Shown piece by piece: positions 1-12,298 of a stretch of 64,000 nt of DNA. A program made the translations under genes and the position numbers. The DNA lies in the NCBI GenBank assembly GCA_911728435.2, contig OU452198.1, positions 16,092,001 to 16,156,000 on the forward strand, written 5' to 3'. Position 1 is the stretch's first letter. Every line of letters begins with the position of its first letter. This DNA comes from Apoderus coryli (lineage: Eukaryota > Arthropoda > Insecta > Coleoptera > Attelabidae). The notes under the pieces were generated by a model. It ran no database searches and was not told where the DNA came from. It saw nothing but the letters and a program-made list of their open reading frames with translations.

Positions 1-1778
1 TGTCTTAAAAAGTGAAAGACCTTGAGGGGCGATTTTGAAATTTGTACGTTTATGTAGGTATATAATTATTTGTTTAATTTGAAGCGCCTTAAAATAATTA
101 TTGAGAAATGTTTATACAAATTACGGTATAATGTTAATTTAACACGTCTCTTTCACTTATTCACACTGCATTGCATTTACATATACCACACATTTTATGC
201 AAATTGTTGCGTTACTTCCAATAATGTGTGGTGATTTTGTTACGCGAAGTCCAAGTTCTGTCTCTATTCTTTTATACAGGGCGTGCACAGCTTCTACTTT
301 TGTATCCAATTATTAGGTACAATTTTAATCCTTATATTTTCTGCTAGTGCTGTCTCTGTCGTCGAAAATCTGCAAAAAAATTACCGCTATCTTCGTGACT
401 TAACTTAAAGCTGCAGCGAAGGTGCAGCCGCAGGTCTGTCTATATAGAAAATTTGTTTTTCGCTGCATCCCAACGGGTACTTATCAAGGGGATTTAATGC
501 GGCCACACTATTTTATTAATGAATTTAATTACATCTACAACAGTTCATTTTGTGTTCGACGCAGAGGGAGATATCAACTATTTCCCATCCATCTGACTTA
601 GGTTATTGACAAACATATGATCACATCCATGCATCTGACGGCTCTCTGGCACTTTACGTTATTAACACTTTTTCAGTAATATTACTTCAAATACACAATG
701 ACAACTTCTAAATTTACTACAACTATATGGAATACCCATTTTATCACACTACAATATACAACATGTTGATAGAAATTGATCTTAAACAAGAAAATAATGC
801 CAAAAACTTTTAGACTATTAATGTAAACAAAGAAAATAATATAAACTAGTTGACACAAGCAATTTGTCTGTCGTGTTAGAAAAAACGTCTTACCAAAACC
901 AAATTATGATGTGAAACTAGAGGTGTCAACTAAACTAAAATAAGTGATACCAACGTTAGAAAAAAATATTATCAAATTATGACAAACCAACGAACCATAA
1001 TAGAGAGATATGGTAGTCCTAAAAAATAACGTCCGCCGCTATTAACGTTAATTTAACACCAACGAGTTTCAAATAGAGAGATATGGAAGTTCTAAAAAAT
1101 AACGTCACCTATGATGACAATCATATTATAGGCATCCATTTTTAGGCTAGCAGATTTAAAATACCGATCTAATATATTTATAGTAGGTATTTAGTATAAA
1201 ATTTCATAGGGGTATTGAATTTGACAAGTGGATTTATTATTATTATAAATTATTAATTATAAATTTGTGTTTCGTTTTTTGATTTGGCAGTAGGTTAAAA
1301 TAAGGACTTTTTGGAATACTATGTATTGGAGTTTACGTAATCTTAAAAATCCTCCATTGAAAAAAATAAAATATCTCATCTATGGTGACGACTCATTAGG
1401 ACATTTTAGAGACTATACCTTGAATTGAATTTCGAAAATTTCGGTGTCTGTATTGTCCAATATAGTGCACTCAAATAACATAATACCAACTGCATAGCAC
1501 TTCTGGTTATACCGGAAGTTGATGGCAACTTTGTTATTTTAAATAGAACACCCTGTAAATTATTACTTTTTTGGATTCTCCATAAGATTCTGGACATGTT
1601 TCATGTATCATGTCCTATGCATATGTTTTTGATAATATATCAAGATTTTTGTCAATATTGACACTTCAGGGCTAAATAATAATCACATTTTTTTCTCATA
1701 AGGTAATCTTTGTTGATTATAAATTAAAGAGGTTTCTTAATTTCATACGAGATATGTTTTAAAATTTCAAAATGACAA
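1..1778. other. 5' flank, no gene recognised
   Basis: AT-rich sequence upstream of the myosin gene. I see no open frame with recognisable protein similarity. A 40-bp motif (AGAGATATGG followed by CTAAAAAATAACGTC) occurs twice, near 1003-1034 and 1074-1106. Untranslated first exons and the promoter of the myosin gene may lie here or further upstream, but I could not identify them. Confidence 0.5.
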
Positions 1779-2139
1779 GTATATTTTTATAATTTTATCC
1801 TACTTATCATTAAAAATTAGGTCATTTTTGTAATAGGTTGTCGATTTCGAAAATGCATAATTTTCGAAATATCCTCAGTACCGTTGACTATGCTCGAATG
1901 GCTTGAATAGTATTTTGGGTAATTTCTGGTTACTGCCAAAAATTGTTATTATTTTCATGGCTAACTAAATTAATTACCCAAAATAATATTCGATCCATTC
2001 GAGCATAGCAAACGGTACTGCAGAAAAATGTTACATTGCCGCTATTTCGAGAACTACCTACGCTTTTTAGGAATCAACAACCTATTACAAAATTGCCCTC
2101 ATTTTTAATGCTAAGTAAGACAGAATTATAAAAATATAC
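1779..2139. repeat. Foldback (inverted-repeat) element
   Basis: Two imperfect inverted arms, about 1779-1926 and 1972-2139, flank a spacer of about 45 bp. Both arms contain GCTCGAATGG, TTTTGTAATAGGTTGT and TTTTGGGTAATT in opposite orientation. It carries no coding capacity. It resembles a MITE or foldback element sitting some 190 bp upstream of the first coding exon. The family is not recognised. Confidence 0.7.
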
Positions 2140-2330
2140 CTTAATATCTTCAAGAAGTTCGGTAGGATCTTCTTGAAGATATTTTACTACACATACAAAA
2201 GGTCATCGATTATTGTACTGACTAGATATTCGATGCCATAGTTCTTATTCGTTCTCTATCTATAATCTTATTGAATATTTTTATTAGCTAGTTGTTAAAT
2301 AATAATAGACTAAAACAACAGTGATTCAAT

Positions 2331-3194
2331 ATGTTACACATGGCTTCAATATTTGCAAATTCATTGAGAAACAATAATGCATCAGCCGACATCAAAAAGA
2401 ACCATAATCATTGCAAAGGAACAGCGCATGGAAGTGGTAATTATACCTCTGTGGATTTAGATGAGGATATCTCAAATCCATCACCATTTCAAAGAACGCA
2501 TTCAAAAAAATATGCCAGAAGTTCCAGCCCAGGACTTGCGAAACACAAATCGAATGAAGTTCCTAGTTCGCCACAGTTTCAACGGAACGCCTCAATACGG
2601 ATTTCAAATTCGTCAATCAGAAGCAGTCTTAGAAAGAAACCACCGACTCAATCAAAGAATATTCCAAAAACAACGCCTTCTTCTACCAAACCTTCAGCGA
2701 GCGTAAGTTCAGAAAACTTCAGTGAGTCAGATTCGCTGGAATCGGTAGAAAATAAAACTAGAAGTTCAGATAAACTACCCGGCGCCGGTGTTACCAATAG
2801 ATTGTTTAATAATACTACTAAAGCTTCAATTGCTAAGACTTCAAAAATGCGTCATTTAGACATATTTGATGTTGAAGATGGTTCTTGGGCAGGTGGTTTA
2901 AGGAAATTTTCTGATGGCATTTCTGAAAAGAAAAGTAGTGTTAAAGTTAATAGTAACTTTGTGCGTGTTAATAGCGGTAGATTCGAAAAACCAGAAACAC
3001 CAAAAGTGCCTCCTCGTAACAACAATAGTTTGCTTCGGAGAAGTTTGCGGAAGAATAAGAATAAGTTTGCTACTTATGAAGAAATTGTATTTGTGAGTGC
3101 TAATAAGAAAAGTTGTGGATATTTTTTAAATTTGGACAAGATTAATTGTTTCAAAGATTTTGGAGAGTTGCTACAATCATCAAATGTTATAAAG
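2331..3194 (+). CDS. Myo18: Myo18 exon 1: N-terminal low-complexity extension
   Basis: Encodes residues 1-288, rich in Ser, Asn, Lys and Arg. It has many SSP/SP-type sites and basic clusters, a likely disordered and phosphorylatable extension like that preceding other class XVIII motors. A TGA lies in frame 9 nt upstream of the ATG at 2331; a second ATG three codons on (2340) has a G at +4 and could serve instead. The frame stays open past 3194, but GTAATT right after AAAG at 3194 is a fitting donor, phase 0, joining to the exon at 13858. No KE-rich or PDZ region is visible. Assignment rests on position, phase and composition, so it is less certain than the motor exons. Confidence 0.75.
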
Positions 3195-3442
3195 GTAATT
3201 TTTATTTATTTTACAGTAAATTCTTTAAAATATGATTTAATAAATACAGACACAATTTCTAGGATTCTTGAAATAATTAATGGGTTGGTTGAAAAGTATT
3301 ACATGTAGTGAAATATTTTAATGCATTTCATGAAAGTTTTTCGCGTGTTTCTGTGGCGGTCTTTCGTAATGCTTTGGTCAACAATCAATAATTATTAGTT
3401 TCATCCTCATCTATCCGTTTTCAATCATAAATGATTTTTTTT
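3195..3442. other. Start of intron 1
   Basis: The first 250 bp of a 10.7-kb intron. The exon 1 frame stays open to 3308, but the extra 37 residues are AT-rich and look like read-through. Nothing else seen. Confidence 0.6.
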
Positions 3443-5186
3443 AGCTCTCCATATCATATGTAATACTTATATGGAGACTATTAGTTTCATGAAAAAAAAA
3501 TTTTTTTTTAATTTCACCGGAAATACTTGGCAAGGAGCTGATTAGATTTTGGGAAACATTGAGCGTAGGCAAGGGGTTTAAAAGACGGTTCAAAAATTAA
3601 AAAAATTCATAGTTCTTAAACTTATCCGAAATACTGCATAATTTTTTACACATTTTATTGAATATAAAATATTAGACCACATTGGCGTTCGAAAATAGTG
3701 TAAAATGGAGTAAAAATATTTAAAAAAAAAACGTACTTTCTAAACATGGCAGAAATATTAACTAATTATTTATAGCTTTAATAGAATATAAGCTACAAAG
3801 TGTGTCATAAATAACTTACTTTCATAGGCGTTCGTAGATAGTGGAAAAGGGATCAAAACAGAAAAAATATATATTTCCTAAACATATTCGAAATATAGAA
3901 TAATTTTTTATAGTTGTGATAGAATATAACCTAAAAAATGTTACATAAAAGAATTGGTTCACACAGGCGTACGAAAATAGTCTAAACAAAGGGTCAAAAA
4001 CGAAAAAAAAATGTTTCCCAAATATACCAGAAAAACTGGCTAATTATATATAGCTTTGATATCAGATAAGCTAAAAAATGCAGCATAAAATTTTTATTTA
4101 CATAGGCGTTCGTAAATAGCAGAAAAAGGGGTAAAAAAATAAAATGTAAAAATTTTTATATGTAACTAGTTGAATTGGTGTTAAAAATACACGACAAAAA
4201 TTAATGTACCATAGGCGTCCTTGAAAATTCTATAAAAGGGTCAGAAAAAATTTGTATCCGTGATAACTCAAAAACCACTTTTTAACGGATTTTAACCCCA
4301 TTTGGTACGAAAACACTACAGGATATTTATAGGTAGTGATTAACATTGAGCGTAGGCAAGGGGTTTAAAAGAGGGTTCAAAAATTAAAAAAATCATAGTT
4401 CTTAAACTTATCCGAAATATTGAATAATTTTTTGTGCGTTTAATTAAACATAACCTTAAATATTTAACCTAAACAATTAGACCACATTGACATTCGAAAA
4501 AAGTGTAAAATGGGGTAAAAAGGTTAGAAAAAAAGAATTTCTTAAACATAGCAGAAATATTGACTAGTTATTTATAGCTTTGATAGAATATAACCTAAAA
4601 AATGTGTTATAAATAACTTGTTTTCATAGGCGTTCGTAAATAGTGTAAAAGAGGCAAAATAAAAACATATATACTTCCTAAACTTATTCAGAATACGGAA
4701 CAATTTTTCGTAGTTGTGATAGAATATAACCTAATAAATGTTACATAAATGAACTGGTTCACACAGGCGTTCGAAAAAGGGTCAAAAACGAAAAAAAAAA
4801 TGTTTTTCCAAATATAACAGAAAAATTGGCTAATTATATATAACTTTGATATAAGATAACCTACAACATGCAGCATAACAATTTTGTTTACATAGGGGTT
4901 CGTAAATAGTAGAAAAGGGGGCAAAATAAATTTTATAATAAAACTAAAAAAAAATCAATAATTTTGCGTACAAGAACTTGGCCTAGAGGATCTGAAATAT
5001 AAAATATGTACGTATAAATAGTGCCTCCAAAGAGAAGAAAAATGAACAAAACTCGATACTTAAAAAAATAGCTGATGTCTAGAACAAAACAAAAATTTAT
5101 TAAATTTAGATAAATGACAAATAGGTCATAAAATTATTACTTTTACACTTAAATCTGGAGAGCTATTCGTGCCTCGAGGGCAACAG
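3443..5186 (-). repeat. Tandem-repeat-bearing element, copy 1
   Basis: First of three copies of one repeat family (others 20792-23244 and 58779-60815). One end reads AGCTCTCCATATCATAT; the other ends in CTCGAGGGCAACAG near 5186 and contains AGAGCT, so the termini share a short inverted AGCTCTCCATAT. The body is made of diverged units of about 110-145 bp, each marked by GGCGTTCGTAAATAG or a variant. The conserved block TTGAGCGTAGGCAAGGGG occurs near 3560 and 4345. No protein is encoded. The layout (short terminal repeats, a microsatellite near one end in copies 2 and 3, central tandem repeats) resembles non-autonomous Helitron/Helentron-derived (HINE/DINE-like) elements, but that is inference. 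Confidence 0.75.
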
Positions 5187-5294
5187 TTTATTTTAAATAG
5201 AAACATAGATTGTTTATTAGAGAATCGTATTCTACAGAAAAAACATTTATTTGCCATTACACGAAAGAAAAAGGTCTTGTAACCTTGAAATTTA

Positions 5295-5640
5295 TTATAA
5301 TAAATGCTCAAAATGATGACCTCCAACTTCAATGTACTTATCAATTCGCTTTATGAAGGATTCCTGACTCAGTTTCAAGAACAATTTGACAGAAACCACG
5401 TAGTTGCCATGTTTGTTATAGTTGTTGTTGTTGGCCTCTGAAGGTTTGATAAACCTTTTTGATTGTCTTAGGCCTGGAGTGTTTCTCCAGTAGGACTTAA
5501 GTTGTTCCTTTCCCATCTCCGAAGTTCTTCCTTCATATGGCTTTTTGGAAGGCCAAAGATGGGTTCCGGGCCGCAGAACAGAGCGTTTGCGCCCTCTTTT
5601 GCAAGTTGGTCCGCCGCTTCGTTCCCCTCTTGTTTGTTAT
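5295..5640 (-). pseudogene. LINE RNase H remnant joined to transposase C-terminus
   Basis: On the minus strand 5640 to 5400 reads GNEAADQLAKEGA, the signature of the RNase H domain of non-LTR retrotransposons. With one frame change it continues into ELRRWE, KEQLKSYWRNTPGL and SKRFIKP. Downstream (about 5390-5295) a different tail, SFIKRIDKYIEVGGHHFEHLL, matches the typical C-terminus of insect Tc1/mariner-type transposases (compare GDHFEHL at 37915). Two unrelated transposon scraps are therefore abutted. Both are dead. Confidence 0.7.
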
Positions 5641-6705
5641 AGTTACATAATAATATGTGCGATTTTTATGGGAATTAAATTTTGATTTTTGGCTTGAATA
5701 ATGGTTTTACCGCAATTTTTTTTAATCTACGACTTCAAATGCTGTCTTTCTGATAAAAAAACAGAAGATTCCACGGTCTCTAAAGTCGACCGTACCCCAG
5801 TTAATCTAAATAAATACCAAAAAGCTCACTCAAAATATTATGGAATTGATGCGATTTTAATGGATACTTTAATTATAGTACAAAATTTCCGTTATCTTTA
5901 ATTTTCGTAATGCCTCAAACAAATTAGGTTGCGTTAGCATAAATATATATTTATAAACGTATATTTTTAAGATTTATCGACTTTTAATGAAAAGCACTTT
6001 AAGTCTTATTGCACGGGCTGCATATTATGTACTTCCTTATTGTTCTTGTAAACATTTGTTATTCTACTTAAGTGAAAATTAGTTGCGTTTGTTTTTGATG
6101 AGTTTATTTGTGATTAGCAGCATTTTGTTTAATTTCAAACTCTTCAAAAATTAAAGTATTCTTTTATGACACGTAAATTGAAAACGCCATTACACTTCCA
6201 AGCAGAGTAACTGTAGTTTTTCGAGTTATCAGGTAGTCGTCTTCTAGAATTTTTTCTCAACGTTCACCCACGCGAGTTGTATGTATTTTTAAGAGTTATA
6301 GTGATGATATTAACTACACTAATGATGATTAACCAAGGAGGAGTTGCGTACCACTTCCGTGTGTAGTCTAATAGACTTGTAGCTCTACTGACATTCATTT
6401 TTAGAACCGTGTACCATCCCTTGTCCATGCCCTCAGTTGTATTTGTTTTCTGTTACTGAGATCGTCGTTACTTCTGACAATAGATTCAGTGTTGCAACTA
6501 AGAGCAATCAAAGCAGTGTCATATGTGTTTTGAAGAAAGAAAACGTGAACTATTGAAGTTCTTACCTGTTTATGTTGTTAATCCCAGTTCCACAACTTGC
6601 CGGCCGGCATTCGCACTCCTATCCTTCCACAAAACGTTCACAATAACATAAAAATACGTGTTTAATTATGCGGTTATCTTTCGAAAAAATGAACACGGTA
6701 TATTA
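5641..6705. other. Intron 1 sequence, no feature
   Basis: AT-rich intronic DNA. An open frame of 66 codons at 5701-5901 has no recognisable content. I see no repeat boundary except the flank of the mariner at 6706. Confidence 0.5.
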
Positions 6706-7854
6706 CGAGAGTTGCCTTTTATATTTCGGGATTTTGGCAACCCTGGCGTTGCAGTCTAGCAACTGACAGCTCTATCGTAAAGTTGGACATGTTTGAGGTT
6801 ATACGTACTCAGAACGTTTTGACATACGAACGCTATTTGTGTTGTTTACAGTAACTTAAAAGATTTATCTCGGCCCAAAAATGGAATTAAATCGTGAACA
6901 TTTTTGTGCGAATATTTTTTACAACTTTCGACGTGGATTAACTCAGCAACAGTGCATGGATGAACTTAATTCAATTTTTGGCGAAGAAGCTCCATCAAGG
7001 ACCAGTGTATATCGATGGTATGGTGAATTCAATCGTGGTCGTAGTTCACTCCAAGATGAATTTCGTGAAGGTCGTCCAAAATCAGTTGTTGTTCCGAAAA
7101 CCATTGATGCTGTGCGCGAACTGATATTGCAAGATCGTCTTGTGACCTACCAAGAGAGATTGAGACAACCAACGATCGCGGTGCTTCGAAACACGTCTAT
7201 GACATCGTGACAGGTGATGAATCGTGGATTTACGCGTATGAGCCCGAAGTAAACAGCAGTCGACTGTATGGGTGTTTCAAGATGAGCCAAATCCAACAAA
7301 AGTTGTTCGTGCACCAAGCACTTCCAAGCAAATGGTCACCTGTTTTTTCGGAAAAACTGGACATGTCGCAACCGTACCACTAGAACAACGCAGATCAGTC
7401 AATTCTGAGTGGTACACAACCATTTGTTTGCCAGTTGTCTTCCAAGAAATCAGGAACACCAACCGCCGAAGACGGATCACTCTTCACCACGACAAGCGAG
7501 CTCTCACACATCGGCTCAAACAAGTGCATTTTTGAGCATTTAAAACATCGATTTGATGAGTTATTCACCGTATAGTCCTGACTTGGCCCGGAATGACTTC
7601 TTTTTATTCCCGTGCGTAAAAAACAAACTGAGAGGTCAACGTTTTTCGACACCTGTAGAAGCGGTTGCTGCGTTCAGAATGCATATTTTAGAGATAGCTC
7701 AATCAGAGTGGCAAAAGTGCTTCGACAATTGGTTCAAACGCATGCAAAAGTGTATAGATCTTCATGGGGAATATTTTTCAAAACAATAAAGTGATTTTCG
7801 ATGATTAATATTTGTTTTTGTTCTCTAATCCCGAAATATAAAAGGCAACCCTCG
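6706..7854 (+). mobile_element. Mariner transposon, internally deleted
   Basis: A 1149-bp element flanked on both sides by TA (6704-6705 and 7855-7856). Imperfect terminal inverted repeats of about 28 bp start CGAG(A/G)GTTGCC and end TTTCGGGAT. The left end lies at 6706 and the mirror image ends at 7854. It holds a broken DD34D transposase, listed separately. The left flank CGGTTATCTTTCGAAAAAAT and right flank CGGTTATATTTTGAAAAAAT also resemble each other in direct orientation. Confidence 0.9.
6881..7789 (+). pseudogene. Mariner transposase, broken
   Basis: The frame at 6881-7210 gives the N-terminal paired-like helix-turn-helix half (YRWYGEFNRGR, DEFREGRPKS). A deletion removes the linker and the start of the catalytic domain. 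From about 7196 the sequence resumes as YDIVTGDESWIYAYEPE, which holds the first catalytic Asp, then STVWVFQDEPNPTKV in a shifted frame, HHDKRALTH (normally HDN) with the second Asp, and YSPYSPDLARNDFFLFP with the third. It ends GEYFSKQ at 7789. At least three frame changes and one deletion of roughly 80-100 codons make it inactive. Mariner transposases cut and paste DNA at TA sites. Confidence 0.88.
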
Positions 7855-8559
7855 TATCATAAAAACGGTTTTCATTATCCGGTTATATTTTGAAAAAATG
7901 AACACTTTATTTAGCGGCGGTGTATATTATTCAGCGGTTTGATTAGAAGAGTCGTGTCCTTCTCCTTCAAGATAGGTGCGGAAAAAACTTCAATATTCTT
8001 AAGAACGCGAAATATTAATTTGAAATTGAATGAAAGAATAAGGCTTAATTTTAGTTATTAATTACTGTTTATTTATTTATTTTTCTTTTTAGGTATTAAT
8101 AGAATAAAATGATTTTATTAATAATTGATTGAGATTTAATTAAATGAAGAATTAATAAAAATGAAAATAATAGAATTTGAGACGAAACAATATGCGCAAA
8201 GGGCCTAGGTGTTGTGATAGGTTCTTAGATATCGCTGCGCTCGCTGGAGAAAATATAGGTATATACATACCTTAGTGCTTCCTGCCAGGGTCTGTCGAAA
8301 GCTCTAGCAACATTCAAGAATAGGATTTCTGTGACATATTCTTCAGTATAGCCTCAATGCATATTCCTACGAGTCCTAAAAGTAGTACCCCCAGGGAAAC
8401 GGGTCGTTTCTATTTCATTGCCTGGAGTGGTAGTTGAGATTTGGTGCTTCAAGCTTAGGCTCGTAGCGTGTTGCATAATTTTTAAGTTATTATTTTATTC
8501 TAATGAGCTTGCTTTAGTATGTATATTTTTCGCCATATAAAAATAAATAAAATTAACAT
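7855..8559. other. Intron 1 sequence, no feature
   Basis: AT-rich, with no recognisable coding or repeat structure beyond the mariner-flank repeat near 7880-7910. Confidence 0.5.
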
Positions 8560-9070
8560 TTATACCTAATACAAAAAGTGACCACCTCTAGCTCGGTTAC
8601 ATGAATCCAATCTTCTCCTCATTAAATGGCGAACTCTCTCTCAAAAATACCAGGGTCGTTTCTAATAGAATTACACCCAGTAATGATGCGATTCCTTGAG
8701 TCCTCCACAGGAGTAGCGTAAACTAAGGACTTCAGTTAGCCCCACAAGAAAAACTCCAGTGGGTTTAAATCTGGGAATCGCCAGGCCATAAGTGAGGTCT
8801 AACTCGGCCAACCCAACGATTTCCTTATGTTTCTGTTAAAAACTCACGAGCAACCCAACTAAAATGCGCTGGTGCATAAACCACATTGCATTTATTATTG
8901 CCAATGGTACGTTTTCCATAAATGCAGGAAGCGTGTATTCCACAAAGTCGCCATATATCTCTCCGCTAAGTCTTTATGGTAGAAATACGGGTCCAATTAA
9001 GCAGTCACCCATAATTCCAATCCAAATGTTCAACGAGAACTGATGTCTTGTAGCTTCATATGCAAGGATC
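8560..9070 (-). pseudogene. DD41D (rosa-like) transposase fragment
   Basis: Read on the minus strand, pieces give NVWIGIMGDCLIGP, then MWFMHQ and, in another frame, GNRWVGR. The tail matches the copy at 13190-13490 at nucleotide level (shared blocks include TCTAGCTCGG and ACATGAATCCAATCTTCTCC). It corresponds to the catalytic half of the transposase at 62576-63184. Many stops and frameshifts; no terminal repeats found nearby. Confidence 0.7.
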
Positions 9071-10055
9071 TTATTGTGGGTACAATTTGTTGTTTATACA
9101 AACCATCTTCTTACTACAATATCACTATCAAAACTAAACCGAATAAAATACCAAGCCCACCCTGGTGTAAGCAGATACCTGAGCAGAGGGTTTATGATCA
9201 TTTGGGATAATTGGTATTATAAAGTTATTTTCTTATATGTATATTCCTACTATACTAAGAATTCTAAACAAAATTCATGCAGAATTAAAATCTGCATCTA
9301 GGCAAAACAAAATTTACAGTGGGTTGAGAAAATCTATTAACTTCACTTTGACAGAATATAATATCTCTTTGTGGGGCCACCCTGTATACTTCCAATGTTT
9401 AGTTCTACATCAAATTTGTGGCAGTTTTGGTAAGAGTAAACTTGCTAGATTCACCCTGTATATGTCTATGTAAACATCTTCTTTCTAAGAATATATTCGA
9501 CATGAAACTATTAACGAAATCTATGACCATATCCCATTTAAGGTTACAATTTATTTTAATCTCGATTTAGATTAGTTATTATGTGATCAGACCTTGTGTT
9601 CCGAACTAAGACTATGACTAAATTTGATTTAAAACCAATAAGCTATCATATTATTAGTTATGGTATCAATAATTTAACAGTATAACCTTTCTTCATTTAT
9701 ATCTGTATATTACCTACATATTTAAAGAAAAATACATATTGCTGCGTTTATATGAGTAATATAGGTCTGCAGCAAACTAAATTAGGAAATCATTTACGTG
9801 TCTTTGCCTTGTAATTAGAAACTTAATGGAATGAATGAATGGTTGGAGCGCCAACATTGAACTTTATTAAAATTTATGGATATTTGCAAGTTGTAATAAT
9901 CTTTAATTTGAATTAATTTGGCGTCCATTTTTAAGCTTTTATTTCTTTCTAAAGTAATAACGAGTTTGAATATTTAGATAAAATACTTTTTATTTTTAGC
10001 CCTATTTGACACTCTTCACTGGTACTATATCAAAACTAACTTTATTTTTAAATTT
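9071..10055. other. Intron 1, old repeat scraps
   Basis: Two short CACCCTGTATA-type ends (near 9383 and 9453), like the termini of the DD41D elements in this window, indicate decayed copies. Nothing else recognisable. Confidence 0.45.
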
Positions 10056-10156
10056 CAATGGAAAAACACGTCGTCTCCACCAATTTATTACAAAAACAAA
10101 AACTTGATTTTAATTGTAGCGACATGTTTCGGAGTTTCAACTCCATCATCAGCCTA
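10056..10156 (-). repeat. Hammerhead-like 3' module, copy A
   Basis: On the minus strand, 10152 to 10121 holds CTGATGA, one extra T, a 6-bp stem GGAGTT/AACTCC, then GAAAC and ATGTC. About 60 nt further come GTGGAGACGACGTG and TTTTTCC. The same order (core, spacer, GTGGAGTAGACGTGTTTTATT) recurs at 31145-31237, 44117-44230 and 53117-53200. The core resembles a hammerhead ribozyme of the minimal type reported for Penelope-like retroelements, but has an unpaired extra base before helix II. Confidence 0.6.
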
Positions 10157-10779
10157 AAAGGCAACAATATAAAATCATTATGGTTGTTAAATCAATAGCA
10201 ACAACAATTAAGGAAGGCTTTGTAGATGCAAATATTAATTACATACCTACGTTATCAAAAATAGCACATTGTTGTGAAGGCAGAGATCAAAACTAAATAA
10301 ATAAAAATAAAATGCCCGAAAATGTCGAATTCGAAAAAACGTTACATGTACAGAGCGGCAAAAAGATGCGGCAATATTTAAGGGGGTGATTTCTCAGGTC
10401 ATTTTATCACCAAAAGTTCCCATAAACATACGTCCGGAAATGCATTGTTTCCAAAATACAAAGTGTTAAAGTTTTTTTTTTTTTATTAAGTCAATTATCT
10501 CCTTACCGATTTGGCAATGTGGTTGGTGTAAATAGGGAGCTTATATGGCCCTAACTATATAAAATGGAGTTGAACCAAACAAATATTTCTTGAGACAAAT
10601 ATATGGTTTATTTGAAATACCCAACTAATATTTATTTATTACCTATACTTACTTGTTAACAAGGCCCGAAAATGTAAGGATATATTTGTTTGCTTGAAGT
10701 AGACAGAGTTTTAGAAGAAAGATTCCATGTACTTGACCCAAAGGTGCTGCTACTTGGAATAAATAAATATTTGTTTATT

Positions 10780-11408
10780 CTGAATAAACATTTTTTTTAT
10801 ATTAAATATATGATTTGTTCTATCCAAACAAATACTTTGCTCCGGAAAATCTGATACTTTGCTTCCAATAAATACTTTGTTGGTTACAAATAAATATTTA
10901 TTTTTTTCTAGAAATTAATTTACAAATATTTTTGTCAATAAAACTATAGGAACTGTTTGGATGAATTGTTCAAAAAACACCTACGCACGTAGTAATTTGG
11001 AAATTGTTTTATTTTGAACACCCTGTAGATCTGATTTAAGATTTTTGTATTGAGTTTTATAAATAATGAACCTATTACCCAAACAAATTTGGCTACAACT
11101 AAATAATGTGCTCTTTAAAAATAATAATAATCTTAAATCAGATCTACCGGGTGTTCAAAATGAAACAATCCCCAAAAATATTACGTTTGTAGGTGTTTTT
11201 TGAACAATTGATCCAAACAGTTTCTGGCTTTATTAATAAAAATATTTGCAAATTAATTTCTAGAAAAAGAATGTTTGAAGAAATAAATATTTCTTTGTAA
11301 CAAACAACGTATTTATTGGAAGCAAACTATCAAATTTTGCCCGATCATATTTATTTGGATAGAACAAATCATATATTTAAAACAAAAAAATGTTTATTTA
11401 TATAGGTA
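10780..11408. repeat. Large hairpin (foldback) repeat
   Basis: Inverted arms, about 10780-11045 and 11128-11408, flank a loop of some 80 bp. Mirrored blocks include AATATATGATTTGTTCTATC, TTCTAGAAATTAATTT, GTTCAAAAAACACCTAC and GTAGATCTGATTTAAGAT. The inner ends carry CACCCTGTAG and CTACCGGGTG, suggesting two opposed DD41D-type ends. No coding capacity. Confidence 0.75.
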
Positions 11409-11904
11409 TACCTGATACGCCTAGTTGATTTCGCGTTTGACATAAACGCCCGTGAATTTGTTTCAAACAAATATTTGTTTGAACTGAATAAATATTTCAT
11501 TGGGTGATTTTCTTGTTGGTCCCTAAATATAAACAAGCTGCCATCTTTGTATTAAATACTGTTAAATAAAATCTCAGTTTCAAGATCATTTACACGTTAT
11601 CCACGTGTATCTACTACCCTTATTTTATCAATTCACTACGATAATATAAAAAAAAGTATCTTATTATAATATTAGGTTTAGGTATCTATACATATGCTTA
11701 CATGAAATAAAAAATCATGCATTAGTACTCAAGCAATTTAAAAATTTTTTGTCACCGTTTTAATTATAATTAACTTATAACATTTAGGCACTTACATTCG
11801 AAAAGGTGTCATATAAGTGCTCTAGGTTCCACACCACTATAATAACGATTCAACGAACATTTGTTTTATTTCAATTGGTTTGTGATTCTTGCATTATATG
11901 CATA

Positions 11905-11934
11905 ACACAAACTATAGTTGGTTCGTTTGTGTTT
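11905..11934. repeat. 9-bp-stem hairpin
   Basis: AACACAAAC at the left and GTTTGTGTT at the right form a perfect 9-bp stem around a 12-nt loop. It lies directly upstream of the hammerhead-bearing foldback and may mark its border. Confidence 0.6.
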
Positions 11935-11960
11935 ATCACATTGAATTATGAAAATTAACG

Positions 11961-12009
11961 CTGTCTTGCGGTGTTCCGCAACTGAAGAGACGAATCGAAG
12001 TCGAAACAG
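11961..12009 (+). ncRNA. Type III hammerhead ribozyme, left arm
   Basis: Complete hammerhead in 49 nt. Helix III: CTGT 11961-11964 with ACAG 12006-12009. Cleavage-site C at 11965. Helix I: TTGCGG 11966-11971 and CCGCAA 11976-11981, loop TGTT. Core CTGAAGA 11982-11988. Helix II: GAC 11989-11991 and GTC 12000-12002, loop GAATCGAA. Core GAA 12003-12005, with A12006 pairing T11964 as A15.1-U16.1. All invariant positions fit the established hammerhead consensus (CUGANGA, GAA, UH). Predicted self-cleavage lies between 11965 and 11966. That it is transcribed and active is inference. Confidence 0.88.
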
Positions 12010-12298
12010 TAGAATTGAGTCTTCTTCAAACAGAAAGTGCAAAACTTTGACTGACTGGATATTTCTAGTTAGTGTATTTGAAAACGCATTGGACTATGTC
12101 CAAAACATTTTTCTGTTGCTGTTCATCTTGTGAACAGCCAAGCACATTGTGCAATAACGACGCTTGTTTTCGCGAATATTCAACCCGCTACTTCCTTACG
12201 TAGGCCATACGAAGGAACATCACCTCGTTTTGTTTTCAGGAGTTGACACACCCGCTACTTCCCATATATTTACATATATCGACACGCCTTTTACACCA

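Noticed and set aside
1406..1597. Many short open frames of 60-90 codons throughout
   Set aside because: They are chance frames or shadows of transposon genes, without conserved motifs or coding composition.
1850..1880. Minus-strand CTGAGGATATTTCGAAAA in the upstream foldback
   Set aside because: Stem II is absent and neither helix I nor III can be drawn.
2331..3308. Exon 1 frame as a complete 325-residue single-exon gene
   Set aside because: The last 37 residues are AT-rich read-through; a good donor at 3195 joins in phase to clear myosin sequence at 13858.
8316..8344. Minus-strand CTGAAGA...GAAATCC
   Set aside because: The sequence between the two core parts cannot form helix II.
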